This document shows positions 9,573 to 18,198 of a stretch of DNA of 64,000 bases, piece after piece (the first letter of the stretch is position 1; the number at the start of each line of letters is the position of its first letter). The notes beneath the pieces were generated by a model. The model saw only the letters and a program-made list of their open reading frames with translations, was not told the origin of the DNA and did not search any database. The stretch covers positions 62,001 through 126,000 of the forward strand of contig NZ_CAAF010000027.1 of assembly GCF_000359125.1 (NCBI RefSeq), given 5' to 3'. The position numbers were made by a program, and so were the translations under genes. The stretch is from Mesorhizobium sp. STM 4661. Lineage in GTDB: Bacteria > Pseudomonadota > Alphaproteobacteria > Rhizobiales > Rhizobiaceae.

Positions 9573-9809
9573 CGACAGAACGTCCCATAGGAAGAATTCA
9601 AGGATGCAGCCCTAAGGAGATTGTCGATGCATGCGTTGGCTCCGAGGAGCATTTTCTGGTGTGTCCCTCCTGGTCTGCGCCGAACATCAAGCGAGCCGAT
9701 CCCCTTTTCGACCAGGTACATCGGTGATCGGCGCAAGCTGCATCGCGTCGGCTCTTCGCGACAAGCTCCCCCCGATAGCGTAGGCCCCTACCTCAAGGAT
9801 CGGGGTTAT

Positions 9810-9866
9810 GCCGATTGCGAATGGCCGACCGGTACAACAATTGACCGCAAGGGTTCGCAGCTATGA
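9810..9866 (+). pseudogene. nodA: nodA 3' relic fused to the nodB start
   Basis: The translation ends CEWPTGTTIDRKGSQL-stop, matching the NodA tail [20 protein letters not shown]. The TGA overlaps the nodB ATG exactly as nodA and nodB overlap in intact operons. The remainder of nodA is not recognisable between nod box 2 and this point, only about 240 bases. It shares the bases cgaatggccgaccggtacaa with the inverted relic at 16244-16415. Confidence 0.7.
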
Positions 9867-10522
9867 GACGTCTCGATGACAGATGGGAGGTGCAGAGTGA
9901 ATGCGCTGACGGCACCGGGCGTCGAAGCGTTTATCTGACGTTTGACGACGGTCCCAATCCATGTTTCACACCACAGATACTCGATGTGCTGGCGCAAAAT
10001 CGGGTGCCAGCGACATTCTTCGTCATTGGTGCTTACGCCGCAGAGCATCCGGAACTCATCCAGCGAATGATCGCAGAAGGGCATGAGGTAGGCAACCACA
10101 CGATGTCTCATCCGGACCTGTCCAAGTGCGGTTTGGGCGAAGTGCAACGTGAAGTATTTGAGGCGAACCAGGCCATCATGCTGGCATGCCCGCAGGCCTC
10201 GATCCGCTACATTCGCGCGCCATACGGCGCCTGGAGCGAAGAAGTGTTCACTGCCTCAGAGATCGCGGGGCTGGCGGCCCTTCATTGGTCGATCGACCCA
10301 AGAGACTGGTCGCGCCCCGGCACCGACGCGATCGTCGATGCAGTGCTCGCCTCGGTACGCCCCGGCGCAATCGTGCTCTTGCACGACGGATGCCCTCCCG
10401 ACGAGTCGACACGGAGCACTCAAGCCAGTCTGCGCAACCAGACCGTTATGGCGCTGTCCAATCTGATTCCTGCATTAGATGCCTGCGGATATGAAATTCG
10501 CTCGCTTCCAGAACATCACTGA
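9863..10522 (+). CDS. nodB: NodB, chitooligosaccharide N-deacetylase
   Basis: NodB removes the N-acetyl group from the non-reducing sugar of the chitooligosaccharide, preparing it for acylation by NodA. The 219-residue protein carries the NodB/polysaccharide deacetylase motifs in order: YLTFDDGPNP (catalytic and metal-binding Asp), GNHTMSHPD (metal-binding HxxxH), YIRAPYGAW and IVLLHDG. It is the only intact nodB in the window. Its ATG overlaps the stop of a nodA relic, and a nodC relic follows, so it is the survivor of an ancestral nodABC operon. Expression is expected from nod box 2. Confidence 0.95.
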   Translation: MRRLDDRWEVQSECADGTGRRSVYLTFDDGPNPCFTPQILDVLAQNRVPATFFVIGAYAAEHPELIQRMIAEGHEVGNHTMSHPDLSKCGLGEVQREVFEANQAIMLACPQASIRYIRAPYGAWSEEVFTASEIAGLAALHWSIDPRDWSRPGTDAIVDAVLASVRPGAIVLLHDGCPPDESTRSTQASLRNQTVMALSNLIPALDACGYEIRSLPEHH

Positions 10523-10537
10523 AATGCGAGATCCCAC

Positions 10538-10745
10538 GGACCTGCTTTCCCAGCCAGTACCTGTGTGGTCTCGCTTATGAAGGCTTACAGGCCGTTTGCG
10601 CCTTGCGAACAAGCACTTCGTCGACATCGGACAAACTGGTCGGCTCCGACCCGTTGGCTAAGGGTAGTGTTGTCACCTGCTACAGTGAAAACCCGCGCAG
10701 GCTCTCGGCATGCCTAGCATCGCCGGTAGGTTCACTTTTCGACGA
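10538..10745 (+). pseudogene. nodC: nodC 5' relic downstream of nodB
   Basis: Immediately after nodB, bases resembling the nodC start (agccagtac...ctcgcttatg versus agccagtac...ctcttatg) are followed by a translated CYSENPRRLSACLAS. This aligns with [15 protein letters not shown] of intact NodC. Start codon, frame and the rest of the gene are lost. Its position directly 3' of nodB is where nodC sits in canonical nodABC operons. The match was made by eye. The bases from 10746 to 11014 hold nothing I recognise. Confidence 0.6.
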
Positions 10746-11014
10746 TTGTTTGCATGTATGGTTCACTTTGCGTTGGATCAATTTCATTGGGCTTGCCGCA
10801 GGCTCACATAGCGCGACCAAGCGGGATCGCTGGCTGCGTCCAAAAGGTTTGGCAAGCAATTCGCATACCGTGACCGGCACCGGGGGATTCCGGTGCTCCG
10901 ATGCGGCGCGCGATGCCAACTTTCCCCAACTGGACCGCCTCAAAAGCTTCTGACTGGCTGTTTCCAATATGCCAGCTTGCCAGTATCTGAACTGGTAACG
11001 CAAGGAGTTTCGCG

Positions 11015-11638
11015 ATGTACATCCCTCCCGCTTTCCGCGACGACGACAAGGAATGCCTGCGCGCGACCATTCGCGCGGCGCTGCTGGCGAACTTCGTTAC
11101 CGTCACGGCGGAAGGGCCGCTCGCAACGCCACTGCCCCTCTTCCTTGACGAGAGCGAGGGCGAGCACGGCGTGATCTACGGGCACCTGGCGAAGGCCAAT
11201 CCCCAGTGCCGTGTTCCGCCGCTGGGCGACGGCTTGGCCATCTTCATGGGGCCGGACGCTTACGTGACGCCGGCATGGTATGCGACTAAGCGGGAAACCG
11301 GGAAGGTCGTCCCGACCTGGAATTACGTCGCCGTCCACGCCTATGGCCCGGTCGAGTTCTTCGAGGATGCGGGAAGACTGCTGGACGTCGTGAATCGGCT
11401 GACCGACCACCACGAGGGCGAGCGCGCCTCGCCTTGGGCCGTGTCGGACGCGCCGCCGGATTTTGTACAGGCGCAACTCCGGGGAATCGTCGGCCTGCGC
11501 ATGCCAATCACGAGGCTGGAGGGCAAGCGCAAAATGAGCCAGAACCGGAACGCGGCCGACCGCGCTGGCGTGGCGGCGGGCCTTGCGGCGAGCGAGCGGG
11601 CATCTGACCGCGACGTCGCCGCTCTCATCCCAAAATAA
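11015..11638 (+). CDS. PaiB-type FMN-binding negative regulator family protein
   Basis: The 207-residue protein begins MYIPPAFR, the usual opening of the PaiB/FMN-binding transcriptional regulator family. It continues with LATPLPLFLDE, GHLAKANPQ, FMGPDAYVTPAWY and VPTWNYVAVHAYG, which are conserved blocks of the flavin-binding split-barrel fold. Some members repress sporulation or protease genes, but the biochemical role is poorly defined. AAGGAG lies at a good distance from the ATG. It ends 21 bases before the LysE-type exporter and is probably co-transcribed with it. Confidence 0.87.
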   Translation: MYIPPAFRDDDKECLRATIRAALLANFVTVTAEGPLATPLPLFLDESEGEHGVIYGHLAKANPQCRVPPLGDGLAIFMGPDAYVTPAWYATKRETGKVVPTWNYVAVHAYGPVEFFEDAGRLLDVVNRLTDHHEGERASPWAVSDAPPDFVQAQLRGIVGLRMPITRLEGKRKMSQNRNAADRAGVAAGLAASERASDRDVAALIPK

Positions 11639-11659
11639 TCTTCGTCGGAATCGACCATC

Positions 11660-12310
11660 ATGCCAGAACTGACCCCATTCGCCCTGTACCTCGCCGCGGC
11701 CTCCGTGCTCGCCATCACCCCCGGTCCGGGCATCTTCTACGTTGCCGCGCGCACGCTCGCCGGTGGTCGTCGGGAAGGTATCGCTTCCAGCTTCGGCACG
11801 GGGTTGGGGGGCATGATCCACGTCCTCGCCGCAAGCTTAGGTGTTTCCGCGATCGTGCTCGAGAGCTCGGAACTGTTCTCCGCATTAAAGCTGTTCGGCG
11901 CGGTCTACCTCGTCTGGCTCGGCTTTCGCACCTTTCAAGCCGCCCGCCTCAAGGGAGCGACTGGCGGCGATGACGGCGCCGCAGTGGGTCCAGTCGGACC
12001 CCGGCGGGCGTTTCGTGAAGGGGTACTGGTCGAGGCGTTCAACCCGAAGACGGCAGTCTTCTTCCTCGCCTTCATTCCGCAGTTCGTGAATCCGAGCGCA
12101 GGGCTCGTAGCTCTGCAATTCGTGGTGCTTGGCTCCGTGTCCATTGCGCTCAACACGCTCGCCGACATCGTGGTTGCCGTCGTGGCCAGCGGCATTCAAG
12201 ACGGCGCGGCAGCGCGTCCCGGGTTGATCCGCCGCCTGAGGGAGGCGTCAGGCGGCGCGATGATCGCGCTGGGCGTCGGCCTCGCTCTGGCGAAACACCC
12301 TGCTGCCTGA
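11660..12310 (+). CDS. LysE/RhtB-family amino acid exporter
   Basis: The 216-residue protein shows the RhtB/LysE family opening AITPGPGIFYVAARTLAGGRREGI. It also has the later block KLFGAVYLVWLGFRTF and FREGVLVEAFNPKTAVFFLAFIPQFV, with about six hydrophobic segments. Such proteins export amino acids or their derivatives across the inner membrane. It lies just downstream of the PaiB-type gene in what looks like a two-gene unit unrelated to nodulation. The substrate cannot be told from the sequence. Confidence 0.88.
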   Translation: MPELTPFALYLAAASVLAITPGPGIFYVAARTLAGGRREGIASSFGTGLGGMIHVLAASLGVSAIVLESSELFSALKLFGAVYLVWLGFRTFQAARLKGATGGDDGAAVGPVGPRRAFREGVLVEAFNPKTAVFFLAFIPQFVNPSAGLVALQFVVLGSVSIALNTLADIVVAVVASGIQDGAAARPGLIRRLREASGGAMIALGVGLALAKHPAA

Positions 12311-12599
12311 CTTTTAATCTGATCGGTTAGGCATCTTTCAGGGTTGGCGGGTACCTTGCGGAAGCAGTTGGATGGCTGCGAGCCAGTTCGGTCATTGCAC
12401 CGCCATGTCTCAGGAGGCGCGGCACCGCCGTATGGGTGAACGTCGGCTCATAAATGAGAGAAAAACATAGCGTGAGAGAAACGTGAGGTACGACTGCCTC
12501 GCCTCGCTCATGCCCATCATTTCGGCCCTCGCGAATCAACGCACGGTAGAAGCCAGTCAGCCGAGAATGACGCGCGTTTCATGGAAGGAAAGCCAAGCC

Positions 12600-13412
12600 A
12601 TGCGCCAAGCATCGCCCCGCTTTGCACTCGATTATATGGCGACGCCCGGACTTGACGTCAGGGCACTTTTCGCTTTTGCCCGCGACCAGGGCCTAACCGA
12701 TGTCCAGATCCGTAGCCAACCGGGCAGCAATGCTTTTGCACGCGGCGAACCGGCGGCGGACGTCCGGTCTGCGGCCGCCGACACAGGCGTTGGGATTATT
12801 TCCGTCAATGCCCTCCAGCGCTTCAATGAGTGGACCCCCGCCCGCAGGGCCGAGGCGAGCAAGCTCGCCGATTATGCAGCGGCCTGCGGAGCCACGACGC
12901 TCATGCTGGTGCCGGTCAACGACGGCTCCTGGCCCGCCAATGTCGAGCGCCGGGGCGATCTCCGCGTCGCCTTGAAGGCGATCAAGCCGATCCTCCAGTC
13001 GCGCGGTCTGATCGGTCTCATCGAGCCGCTGGGCTTCCGGACCTGCTCGCTTCGATCGAAGAACGAAGCGGCTAAGGCCATTGCCGCCATTGATGGCCAA
13101 TCCGTCTTCCGCCTCGTGCACGATACGTTCCACCACACGCTTGCCGGGGAGACGTTCTTCTCCTCCGAGCTGACCGGTCTCGTCCACATTTCAAGCGTGA
13201 ACGATCCGATCCACTGGATTTACCCGGATCGCGTCCTAGTCGGTTCCGACAATGGCAGCCAGATCCGGGCGCTGCTTGATGGCGGCTATGGGGGGCCCTT
13301 CTCATTCGCACCGTTTGTCGACGCAGCCCACCCGCTGGACGACCTCGCAGGCGCACTTGCCGCGAGCATCGCTCTCTTCCGACACGGGCTATTGACGCGA
13401 GTGCCGGCGTGA
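12600..13412 (+). CDS. Sugar phosphate isomerase/epimerase-like TIM-barrel protein
   Basis: The 270-residue product has the pattern of AP-endonuclease-2-type TIM barrels used by sugar and inositol isomerases. The visible blocks are ATTLMLVPVNDG, GLIGLIEPLGF, VFRLVHDTFHHTLAG and LVHISSVND, where E, H and D residues would bind a metal. The frame opens at 12483. The ATG at 12600 (MRQASPRFALDYMATPG) follows AAGGAAAG and gives normal length. The substrate is unknown. It is convergent with nodD1, with only 14 bases between stops. The roughly 290 bases before it hold no other feature. Confidence 0.75.
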   Translation: MRQASPRFALDYMATPGLDVRALFAFARDQGLTDVQIRSQPGSNAFARGEPAADVRSAAADTGVGIISVNALQRFNEWTPARRAEASKLADYAAACGATTLMLVPVNDGSWPANVERRGDLRVALKAIKPILQSRGLIGLIEPLGFRTCSLRSKNEAAKAIAAIDGQSVFRLVHDTFHHTLAGETFFSSELTGLVHISSVNDPIHWIYPDRVLVGSDNGSQIRALLDGGYGGPFSFAPFVDAAHPLDDLAGALAASIALFRHGLLTRVPA

Positions 13413-13426
13413 GACGCGGGAGTAAA

Positions 13427-14371
13427 TTAGGGCTGCCTGGGGCGCCTTTTGGCGTCCCCCGGAGAAGTCATTCGAGACGCCTCCTGTAGCAATATCTCTC
13501 GCAGCCAGATGCTTGCCGGATCACTGTTGTGAAGGGCGGGCCATTGAACGGCCTCGGTGAATGCGGGAAGCGGCAGCGGAAGGTCGATGATCCGCAGGGG
13601 GAAGGTTTTTTTGAAATGCTGAACCAGCCGGAAGGGCATGGTCGCTATACGAGCTGTGCCTGAGACCATCGGCGGGATCATGCTAAAGGCCTGCACAACG
13701 ATTTCGACACGTCTCTTGAGACCATGCTCAAGAAAAAACCGTTCCTCGATGGAGGGCTTCAGCGTCCGCCCGAACTTGACCGCAACGTGCCTCATCGACA
13801 TGTATCTCTCGAATGTAAGCTGCCGTGGCAGCTGCTTGTTCGTGGAGCAGCCCACGCACACGAGCGTGTCGTCGAACAGCGCCGCTCTTGGATGGGCACT
13901 TGACATGAACAATTCTGGAAAAATCAGAAAATCGACGTCACCGCGCCGGAGAAGCTCATCGGGGTCGTCGTCGATAGGCAACAATTCGAAGCTGACGGCG
14001 GGTGCTTCGCGTGCAACCCGCTCCACGACCTTTTCAAAAAACACGAGTGTGGCGAAATCGGAAAGAATGATCCTGAAACGGCGATCGGATTGAGCCGGAT
14101 TAAACGGATCCCAAGAGATAATCGAGCACTGGATTTTCAGCAGTGCGCTGCGAACTGCGGGGGCGAGTGTTTCCGCACGCGGGGTTAGAACACGTTCGCG
14201 GCCGCTCGTCGTAAACAGTTCATCGTTGAAATAGTCGCGCAGCCGGGCGACGGCCGCGCTCATGGCCGGCTGACTAAGGTTGATGCTGCTTGCCGCCGCC
14301 GTGAGGGTCCGCTCGGTCAGCAGTGCGTCGAGCACGACGAGAAGGTTCAGATCAAGGCCCTTGAAGCGCAT
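13427..14371 (-). CDS. nodD: NodD1, LysR-type activator of nod genes
   Basis: NodD binds nod boxes and activates nod operons when plant flavonoids are present. The protein has a LysR helix-turn-helix ([23 protein letters not shown], about residues 20-45) and a periplasmic-binding-protein-like ligand domain. The ATG at 14371 (MRFKGLDLN) fits the family, although a GTG three codons upstream is also open. With 314 residues it carries a C-terminal tail ([12 protein letters not shown]) absent from nodD2. It is transcribed divergently from nod box 3, twelve bases away. It is about nine-tenths identical by eye to nodD2, which lies in opposite orientation. Confidence 0.95.
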   Translation of the reverse strand: MRFKGLDLNLLVVLDALLTERTLTAAASSINLSQPAMSAAVARLRDYFNDELFTTSGRERVLTPRAETLAPAVRSALLKIQCSIISWDPFNPAQSDRRFRIILSDFATLVFFEKVVERVAREAPAVSFELLPIDDDPDELLRRGDVDFLIFPELFMSSAHPRAALFDDTLVCVGCSTNKQLPRQLTFERYMSMRHVAVKFGRTLKPSIEERFFLEHGLKRRVEIVVQAFSMIPPMVSGTARIATMPFRLVQHFKKTFPLRIIDLPLPLPAFTEAVQWPALHNSDPASIWLREILLQEASRMTSPGDAKRRPRQP

Positions 14372-14382
14372 GGCTTTCACTT

Positions 14383-14429
14383 ATCCATAGCGTGGATGCT
14401 CGCGATCTAAACAATCGATTTTACCAAAC
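14383..14429 (+). promoter_or_regulatory. nod box 3 (nodA pseudogene-nolL promoter)
   Basis: The segment reads ATCCATAGCGTGGATG, then ATCTAAACAATCG, then ATTTTACCAAAC, nearly base for base as nod box 1. It points away from nodD1 toward the nodA pseudogene and nolL, which begins about 660 bases downstream. No other promoter motif is obvious before nolL, so it probably drives nolL through the dead nodA sequence. Confidence 0.88.
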
Positions 14430-14462
14430 TTCCAGGGCGCTGCATAGATGACCGCACTTGAC

Positions 14463-14920
14463 ATGCGCCCGATCACGCCACTGCTTCTGCAGCGTGTGCT
14501 GGGAAATGACTTGTAAGTAGCCGATCATGTCGAACTCTCCGCCTTCTTCCAAAAGGCCTATGGGCGACAGGGGCTTTCAGGCGGTTGTAGCTGGGCCGGT
14601 GCAGGGCCGAAGGTTCGCGCAATCGGCTCTGATGTGCACGGCGTAGCAGCTCACTAGGACCTGCTGCGCCATTTCTTCACGGTTGGCGAGGTTGATTTCT
14701 TGGTAGGCGAGCTCGGATCGTACAGGATGCATCCGGATCTTGAGAGACTCGGAATGAGTCATTCTATCCGCATCATGCGGCCGGTGCTGCAGCAGCGTGG
14801 CATTCCATTCGCTTTTGGCATGGCTCGGCACCCGTTGCGAAACCATCTTGAGAGGTTCTGCAGAGACGGCCAGACGACCATAGTGCCGGGCGTTCGCATC
14901 GCCACACATGATCGCGACCG
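14463..14920 (+). pseudogene. nodA: nodA pseudogene (5' and central part)
   Basis: The sequence begins ATGCGCCCGAT and follows intact nodA base by base with small deletions and in-frame stops. Recognisable pieces include the equivalents of [14 protein letters not shown] and VGELGSYRMHPDLERLGMSHSIRIMRPVLQQRGIPFAFGMARH. Homology fades in the region matching TGVRVRS, so the last third is missing. A matching 3' third lies inverted at 16244-16415, beyond nolL. It sits at the normal distance behind nod box 3. Confidence 0.85.
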
Positions 14921-15086
14921 CCAATGCGCTCGAGGTTTGCGATCAGGCACTGGGATTTGTCCGCTCGGTTGCAGCCAATCGGCCCTCCATACCACGCCGC
15001 GATCCGCGTGATTTTCGATCCTTTGCACCGCGCTCGCCGTGCCCAGAAACGGCAAGTAGCAACTGCAACAGATAGGCTGGAGTCTG

Positions 15087-16208
15087 ATGCTTGATCACAT
15101 AAGAGCCGGAGCGAAGGGACGCGGCTCGTGCCCAGCAGGGACAAACAACCGAGACCTAAGCTTTGATTTCGCCAAAGGCATACTCATTACTTTGGTGATA
15201 ATTGGGCACTTGTTACAATATTTAATCTACCAGGGCACCGACGCTTTCTGGCTGTCGCCGTATTTCAAGTCGATCTACATGTTTCATATGCCTCTCTTTA
15301 TGGCGATAAGCGGATATCTTTCTTCTGGGGCAATTTTGCAAAAATCGTTCACCCAAGGTGTCGGTGAGCGGGCAATGCAGCTACTACTGCCAATGCTTTT
15401 TTGGTGTACGTTGATTTGGACGTTAAAGTCCGCAGTTATTTTTCCCATGAAGAGTTTAACCGCTACATTGTTGGATTTGTCGACGGAAGTTATTGGAACC
15501 TACTGGTTCATATGGGCGGCATTTATTTCGTTCATTCTGATTAGACTTCTTACAACTTTCAACCGTCTATCGATATGGATCATAAGCGCATCTGCAATTG
15601 CGGTCGCATTCGCACCCATCACGTTATCAATAACCCCGTTGTTAAAATACACTTACCCATTTTATTGTTTAGGGTTCCTGTTTGCCCAGCCGATCGGATG
15701 GCAGAATGGCGTCATCTGGCGTTACAAATCGATTTTTGTTGTCCTACTTTCGATAGCGGCTTTCATATGCTTCCTCGGGTGGGGCAAGGAGACTTATGCC
15801 TACAACAATCTCGTTTTAATTCATGATGAACAGTCAGCTAAACAAGTTTTTCTGATGTTCTCTGGCTCTTTGGCGGCTTCTGCGGTGGCAATGCAGTCTA
15901 TGTTCCAATGCTGGAGACTTGTCTATTCGACTAGAGTAGCTCGCTTTGTCGCGGTGCAGCTTGGTCAGAGCACGCTGCTGCTTTACCTGGTCCAGGGTGC
16001 CGTGTTTCGCCTCATGGATTTGATACAGTTTGGAGAAGTCTGGAATCTCACGACCAGAATCGCCTTCGCAACTGTGCTTGGAGTGGCGATTGTCGTCATA
16101 GCGATGGCAATTCGCAGGATTGCGCGCAACCTCGGATATGTGTCGCGGATCGTTGTCGGAGCGCCGCCACGCCCAAGTCTGCTCAAATCTCAATCTGCAA
16201 TCAATTAG
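15087..16208 (+). CDS. nolL: NolL-type Nod factor O-acetyltransferase (acyltransferase family 3)
   Basis: The 373-residue protein is an integral membrane acyltransferase of the NodX/NolL type. It starts with DLSFDFAKGILITLVIIGH, followed by FKSIYMFHMPLFMAISGYL and about ten hydrophobic segments. In Lotus-nodulating rhizobia NolL acetylates the fucose on the Nod factor, and its place between nodD genes behind a nod box fits that role. The gene is visibly richer in A and T than the nod genes around it, suggesting separate acquisition. It is flanked by two inverted pieces of nodA. NodX-like specificity cannot be excluded from sequence alone. Confidence 0.8.
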   Translation: MLDHIRAGAKGRGSCPAGTNNRDLSFDFAKGILITLVIIGHLLQYLIYQGTDAFWLSPYFKSIYMFHMPLFMAISGYLSSGAILQKSFTQGVGERAMQLLLPMLFWCTLIWTLKSAVIFPMKSLTATLLDLSTEVIGTYWFIWAAFISFILIRLLTTFNRLSIWIISASAIAVAFAPITLSITPLLKYTYPFYCLGFLFAQPIGWQNGVIWRYKSIFVVLLSIAAFICFLGWGKETYAYNNLVLIHDEQSAKQVFLMFSGSLAASAVAMQSMFQCWRLVYSTRVARFVAVQLGQSTLLLYLVQGAVFRLMDLIQFGEVWNLTTRIAFATVLGVAIVVIAMAIRRIARNLGYVSRIVVGAPPRPSLLKSQSAIN

Positions 16209-16243
16209 CCACGTGAAAAATTCGCATCTGTAATCGACATGTT

Positions 16244-16415
16244 TCATAGCTCCGGACCTATCCGATCGACTGTTGTACCGGTCGGCCATTCGCTCATCGG
16301 CCGCGCTATCCCCATAACTACGACGAGCACGTCCTCCACGCGCGCGGGCGGCAGGTCGGGACACAACACCTCTGAGTGGGACCGTAAACGAGCGCCCATA
16401 ATGGTCACGATGACA
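16244..16415 (-). pseudogene. nodA: nodA 3' relic, inverted, next to nodD2
   Basis: The minus-strand reading ends PPARVEDVLVVVMGIARPMSEWPTGTTVDRIGPEL-type tail and stop, a clear NodA C terminus. It lies divergently from nodD2, so a nod box and the 5' part of nodA once lay between them and were deleted; no nod box is visible at 16416-16442. With the 5' nodA pseudogene at 14463 it forms an inverted bracket around nolL. Confidence 0.82.
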
Positions 16416-16442
16416 AACAACCACGTTACGGACAGATGAGGC

Positions 16443-17348
16443 ATGCGTTTCAAAGGCCTTGATCTGAACCTTCTCGTCGTGCTCGACGCACTGCTGACCG
16501 CGCGCAACCTCACGGCCGCGGCAAGCAGCATCAACCTTAGTCAGCCGGCCATGAGCGCGGCCGTCGCCCGGCTGCGCGACTATTTCAACGATGAACTGTT
16601 TACGATGAGCGGCCGCGAACGCGTTCTAACCCCGCGTGCGGAAACACTCGCCCCCGCAGTTCGTGGCGCACTCCTGCACATCCAATGCTCGATTATTTCT
16701 TGGGATCCGTTTAATCCGGCTCAATCCGATCGCCGCTTCAGGATCATTCTTTCCGATTTCGCCACACTCGTGTTTTTTGAAAAGGTCGTGGAGCGGGTTG
16801 CACGCGAAGCACCCGCCGTCAGCTTCGAATTGCGGCCGCTCGACCACGACCCCGATGAGCTTCTCCGGCGCGGTGACGTCGATTTTGTGATTCTTCCGGA
16901 ATTTTTCATGTCGAGCGCCCATCCAAGAGCGGCGCTGTTCGACGAGACATTCGTGTGCGTGGGCTGCCCCACGAACAAGCAGTTGCCACGGCAGCTTACA
17001 TTCGAGAGATACGTGTCGATGAAGCACATTGCGTTCAGGGTCGGCGGTGCCCAGATGCCATCCATCGAGGAACAGTTTTTGCTTGAGCATGGTCTCAAGA
17101 GACGTGTCGAGATCGTCGTGCAGGCCTTTAGCATGATCCCGCCGATGGTCTCAGGCACAGCTCGTATAGCGACCATGCCCTTCCGGCTGGTTCAGCATTT
17201 CAAAAAAACCTTCCCCCTGCGGATCATCGAACTTCCGCGGCCACTACCCACGTTCACCGAGGCCGTCCAATGGCCCACCCTTCACAACAGTGATCCGGCA
17301 AGCATCTGGATGCGGCAGATAATGTTGCAGGAGGCATCCCGCATGTGA
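16443..17348 (+). CDS. nodD: NodD2, LysR-type activator of nod genes
   Basis: A second, apparently complete NodD of 301 residues starts [18 protein letters not shown] and has the same helix-turn-helix and ligand-binding domains as nodD1. Differences concentrate in the ligand domain, for example [11 protein letters not shown] against [11 protein letters not shown] and [16 protein letters not shown] against [16 protein letters not shown]. These could alter inducer response. It ends at EASRM, lacking the nodD1 tail. It has no nod box beside it now, so it probably acts in trans on boxes 1-3. Confidence 0.94.
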   Translation: MRFKGLDLNLLVVLDALLTARNLTAAASSINLSQPAMSAAVARLRDYFNDELFTMSGRERVLTPRAETLAPAVRGALLHIQCSIISWDPFNPAQSDRRFRIILSDFATLVFFEKVVERVAREAPAVSFELRPLDHDPDELLRRGDVDFVILPEFFMSSAHPRAALFDETFVCVGCPTNKQLPRQLTFERYVSMKHIAFRVGGAQMPSIEEQFLLEHGLKRRVEIVVQAFSMIPPMVSGTARIATMPFRLVQHFKKTFPLRIIELPRPLPTFTEAVQWPTLHNSDPASIWMRQIMLQEASRM

Positions 17349-17414
17349 AGTCGCGGGCACTCCTGGTCTTAGTCTCGATTTACTCAGCGCCTCATACGGG
17401 TGCGAACCGGCGTG

Positions 17415-17575
17415 CAAAATTGGGTCTGACTCAAATTCGATGATTTTGCATGACGGCGTGCCACGTGTTTCCCACGCTGACAGCCGGCAACACCAAAAAC
17501 ATGAAGTGGAAGAAGTACTTTACCGCAAGCTATGCGAGGCTGAAGGTTTTCGCCATGCACTGCACCGAATTGCCG
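17415..17575 (+). pseudogene. nifQ: nifQ 3' relic
   Basis: The translation runs through CHVFPTLTAGNTKNMKWKKYF, and one base shift then gives YRKLCEAEGF. Together these resemble the C-terminal block of NifQ, where NxxxMKWKKFFYxxLCEAEGF precedes a cysteine cluster. A stop occurs before this block and the cysteine motif is degraded. NifQ supports molybdenum delivery for the nitrogenase cofactor, so a relic is at home on a symbiosis island. The match is from memory of the family. Confidence 0.5.
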
Positions 17576-18198
17576 GATCCTGAGCGTGAGATAACTCGTC
17601 GCGTCATCCTGCCGACTTCCGGTAAGCCGCCTTGCCAAGGGCAGGCGGCGCTCGAGATTCCGCCGCTGGAAAGCCGCTGCGCGGGTCTGTCGACGTTCAA
17701 TCGCGGCTGGATCACAGTTGGTGAATACAACTACGACATCGCCGAACGATCCTGCTATTTCGGGCCGAATCAGAAGCCGCGGGGCATGTTCGGCCCCGAG
17801 CTTCATGTAAGAGATCAGGCGCGCGATCCGCCCGATGCTCGCCGCAAGACAAAGCCGCATAGACCGCACGCTCTGACGGTTAGCAGCGGCCGTTGTGGCC
17901 ACGTAGCGTGGTTCTCGCCTGTTGGAGGATCTTTCAGAATTCAGGTGGTTGTACCCACACCACAGCGACATTGTCGCCGTGCCAGAGCGGTCGACGGCGA
18001 GGCGGTCCGGCTCGGTCCGGCACTCTTAGCTTCTCCCGTCGGCACCATCATTCGAAACGCCCCCGCCGGTCGAAATCGACCGGACAACAACGTCCGATCA
18101 CCCGGAGACGAGGCCGGCAACCGCCAAAAATCGTGCGTAGGATCGCACCGCGCGGCTGATGATTGCATCTTTCCCGCGCTGCACTGATGGCCTCTCTG
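17576..18198 (+). other. Intergenic stretch without recognisable gene
   Basis: A frame continues open to 18187, but its translation is rich in Arg and Pro and shows no family motif. It overlaps equally open antisense frames. It probably represents decayed sequence between the nifQ relic and the MFS gene. Confidence 0.4.
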
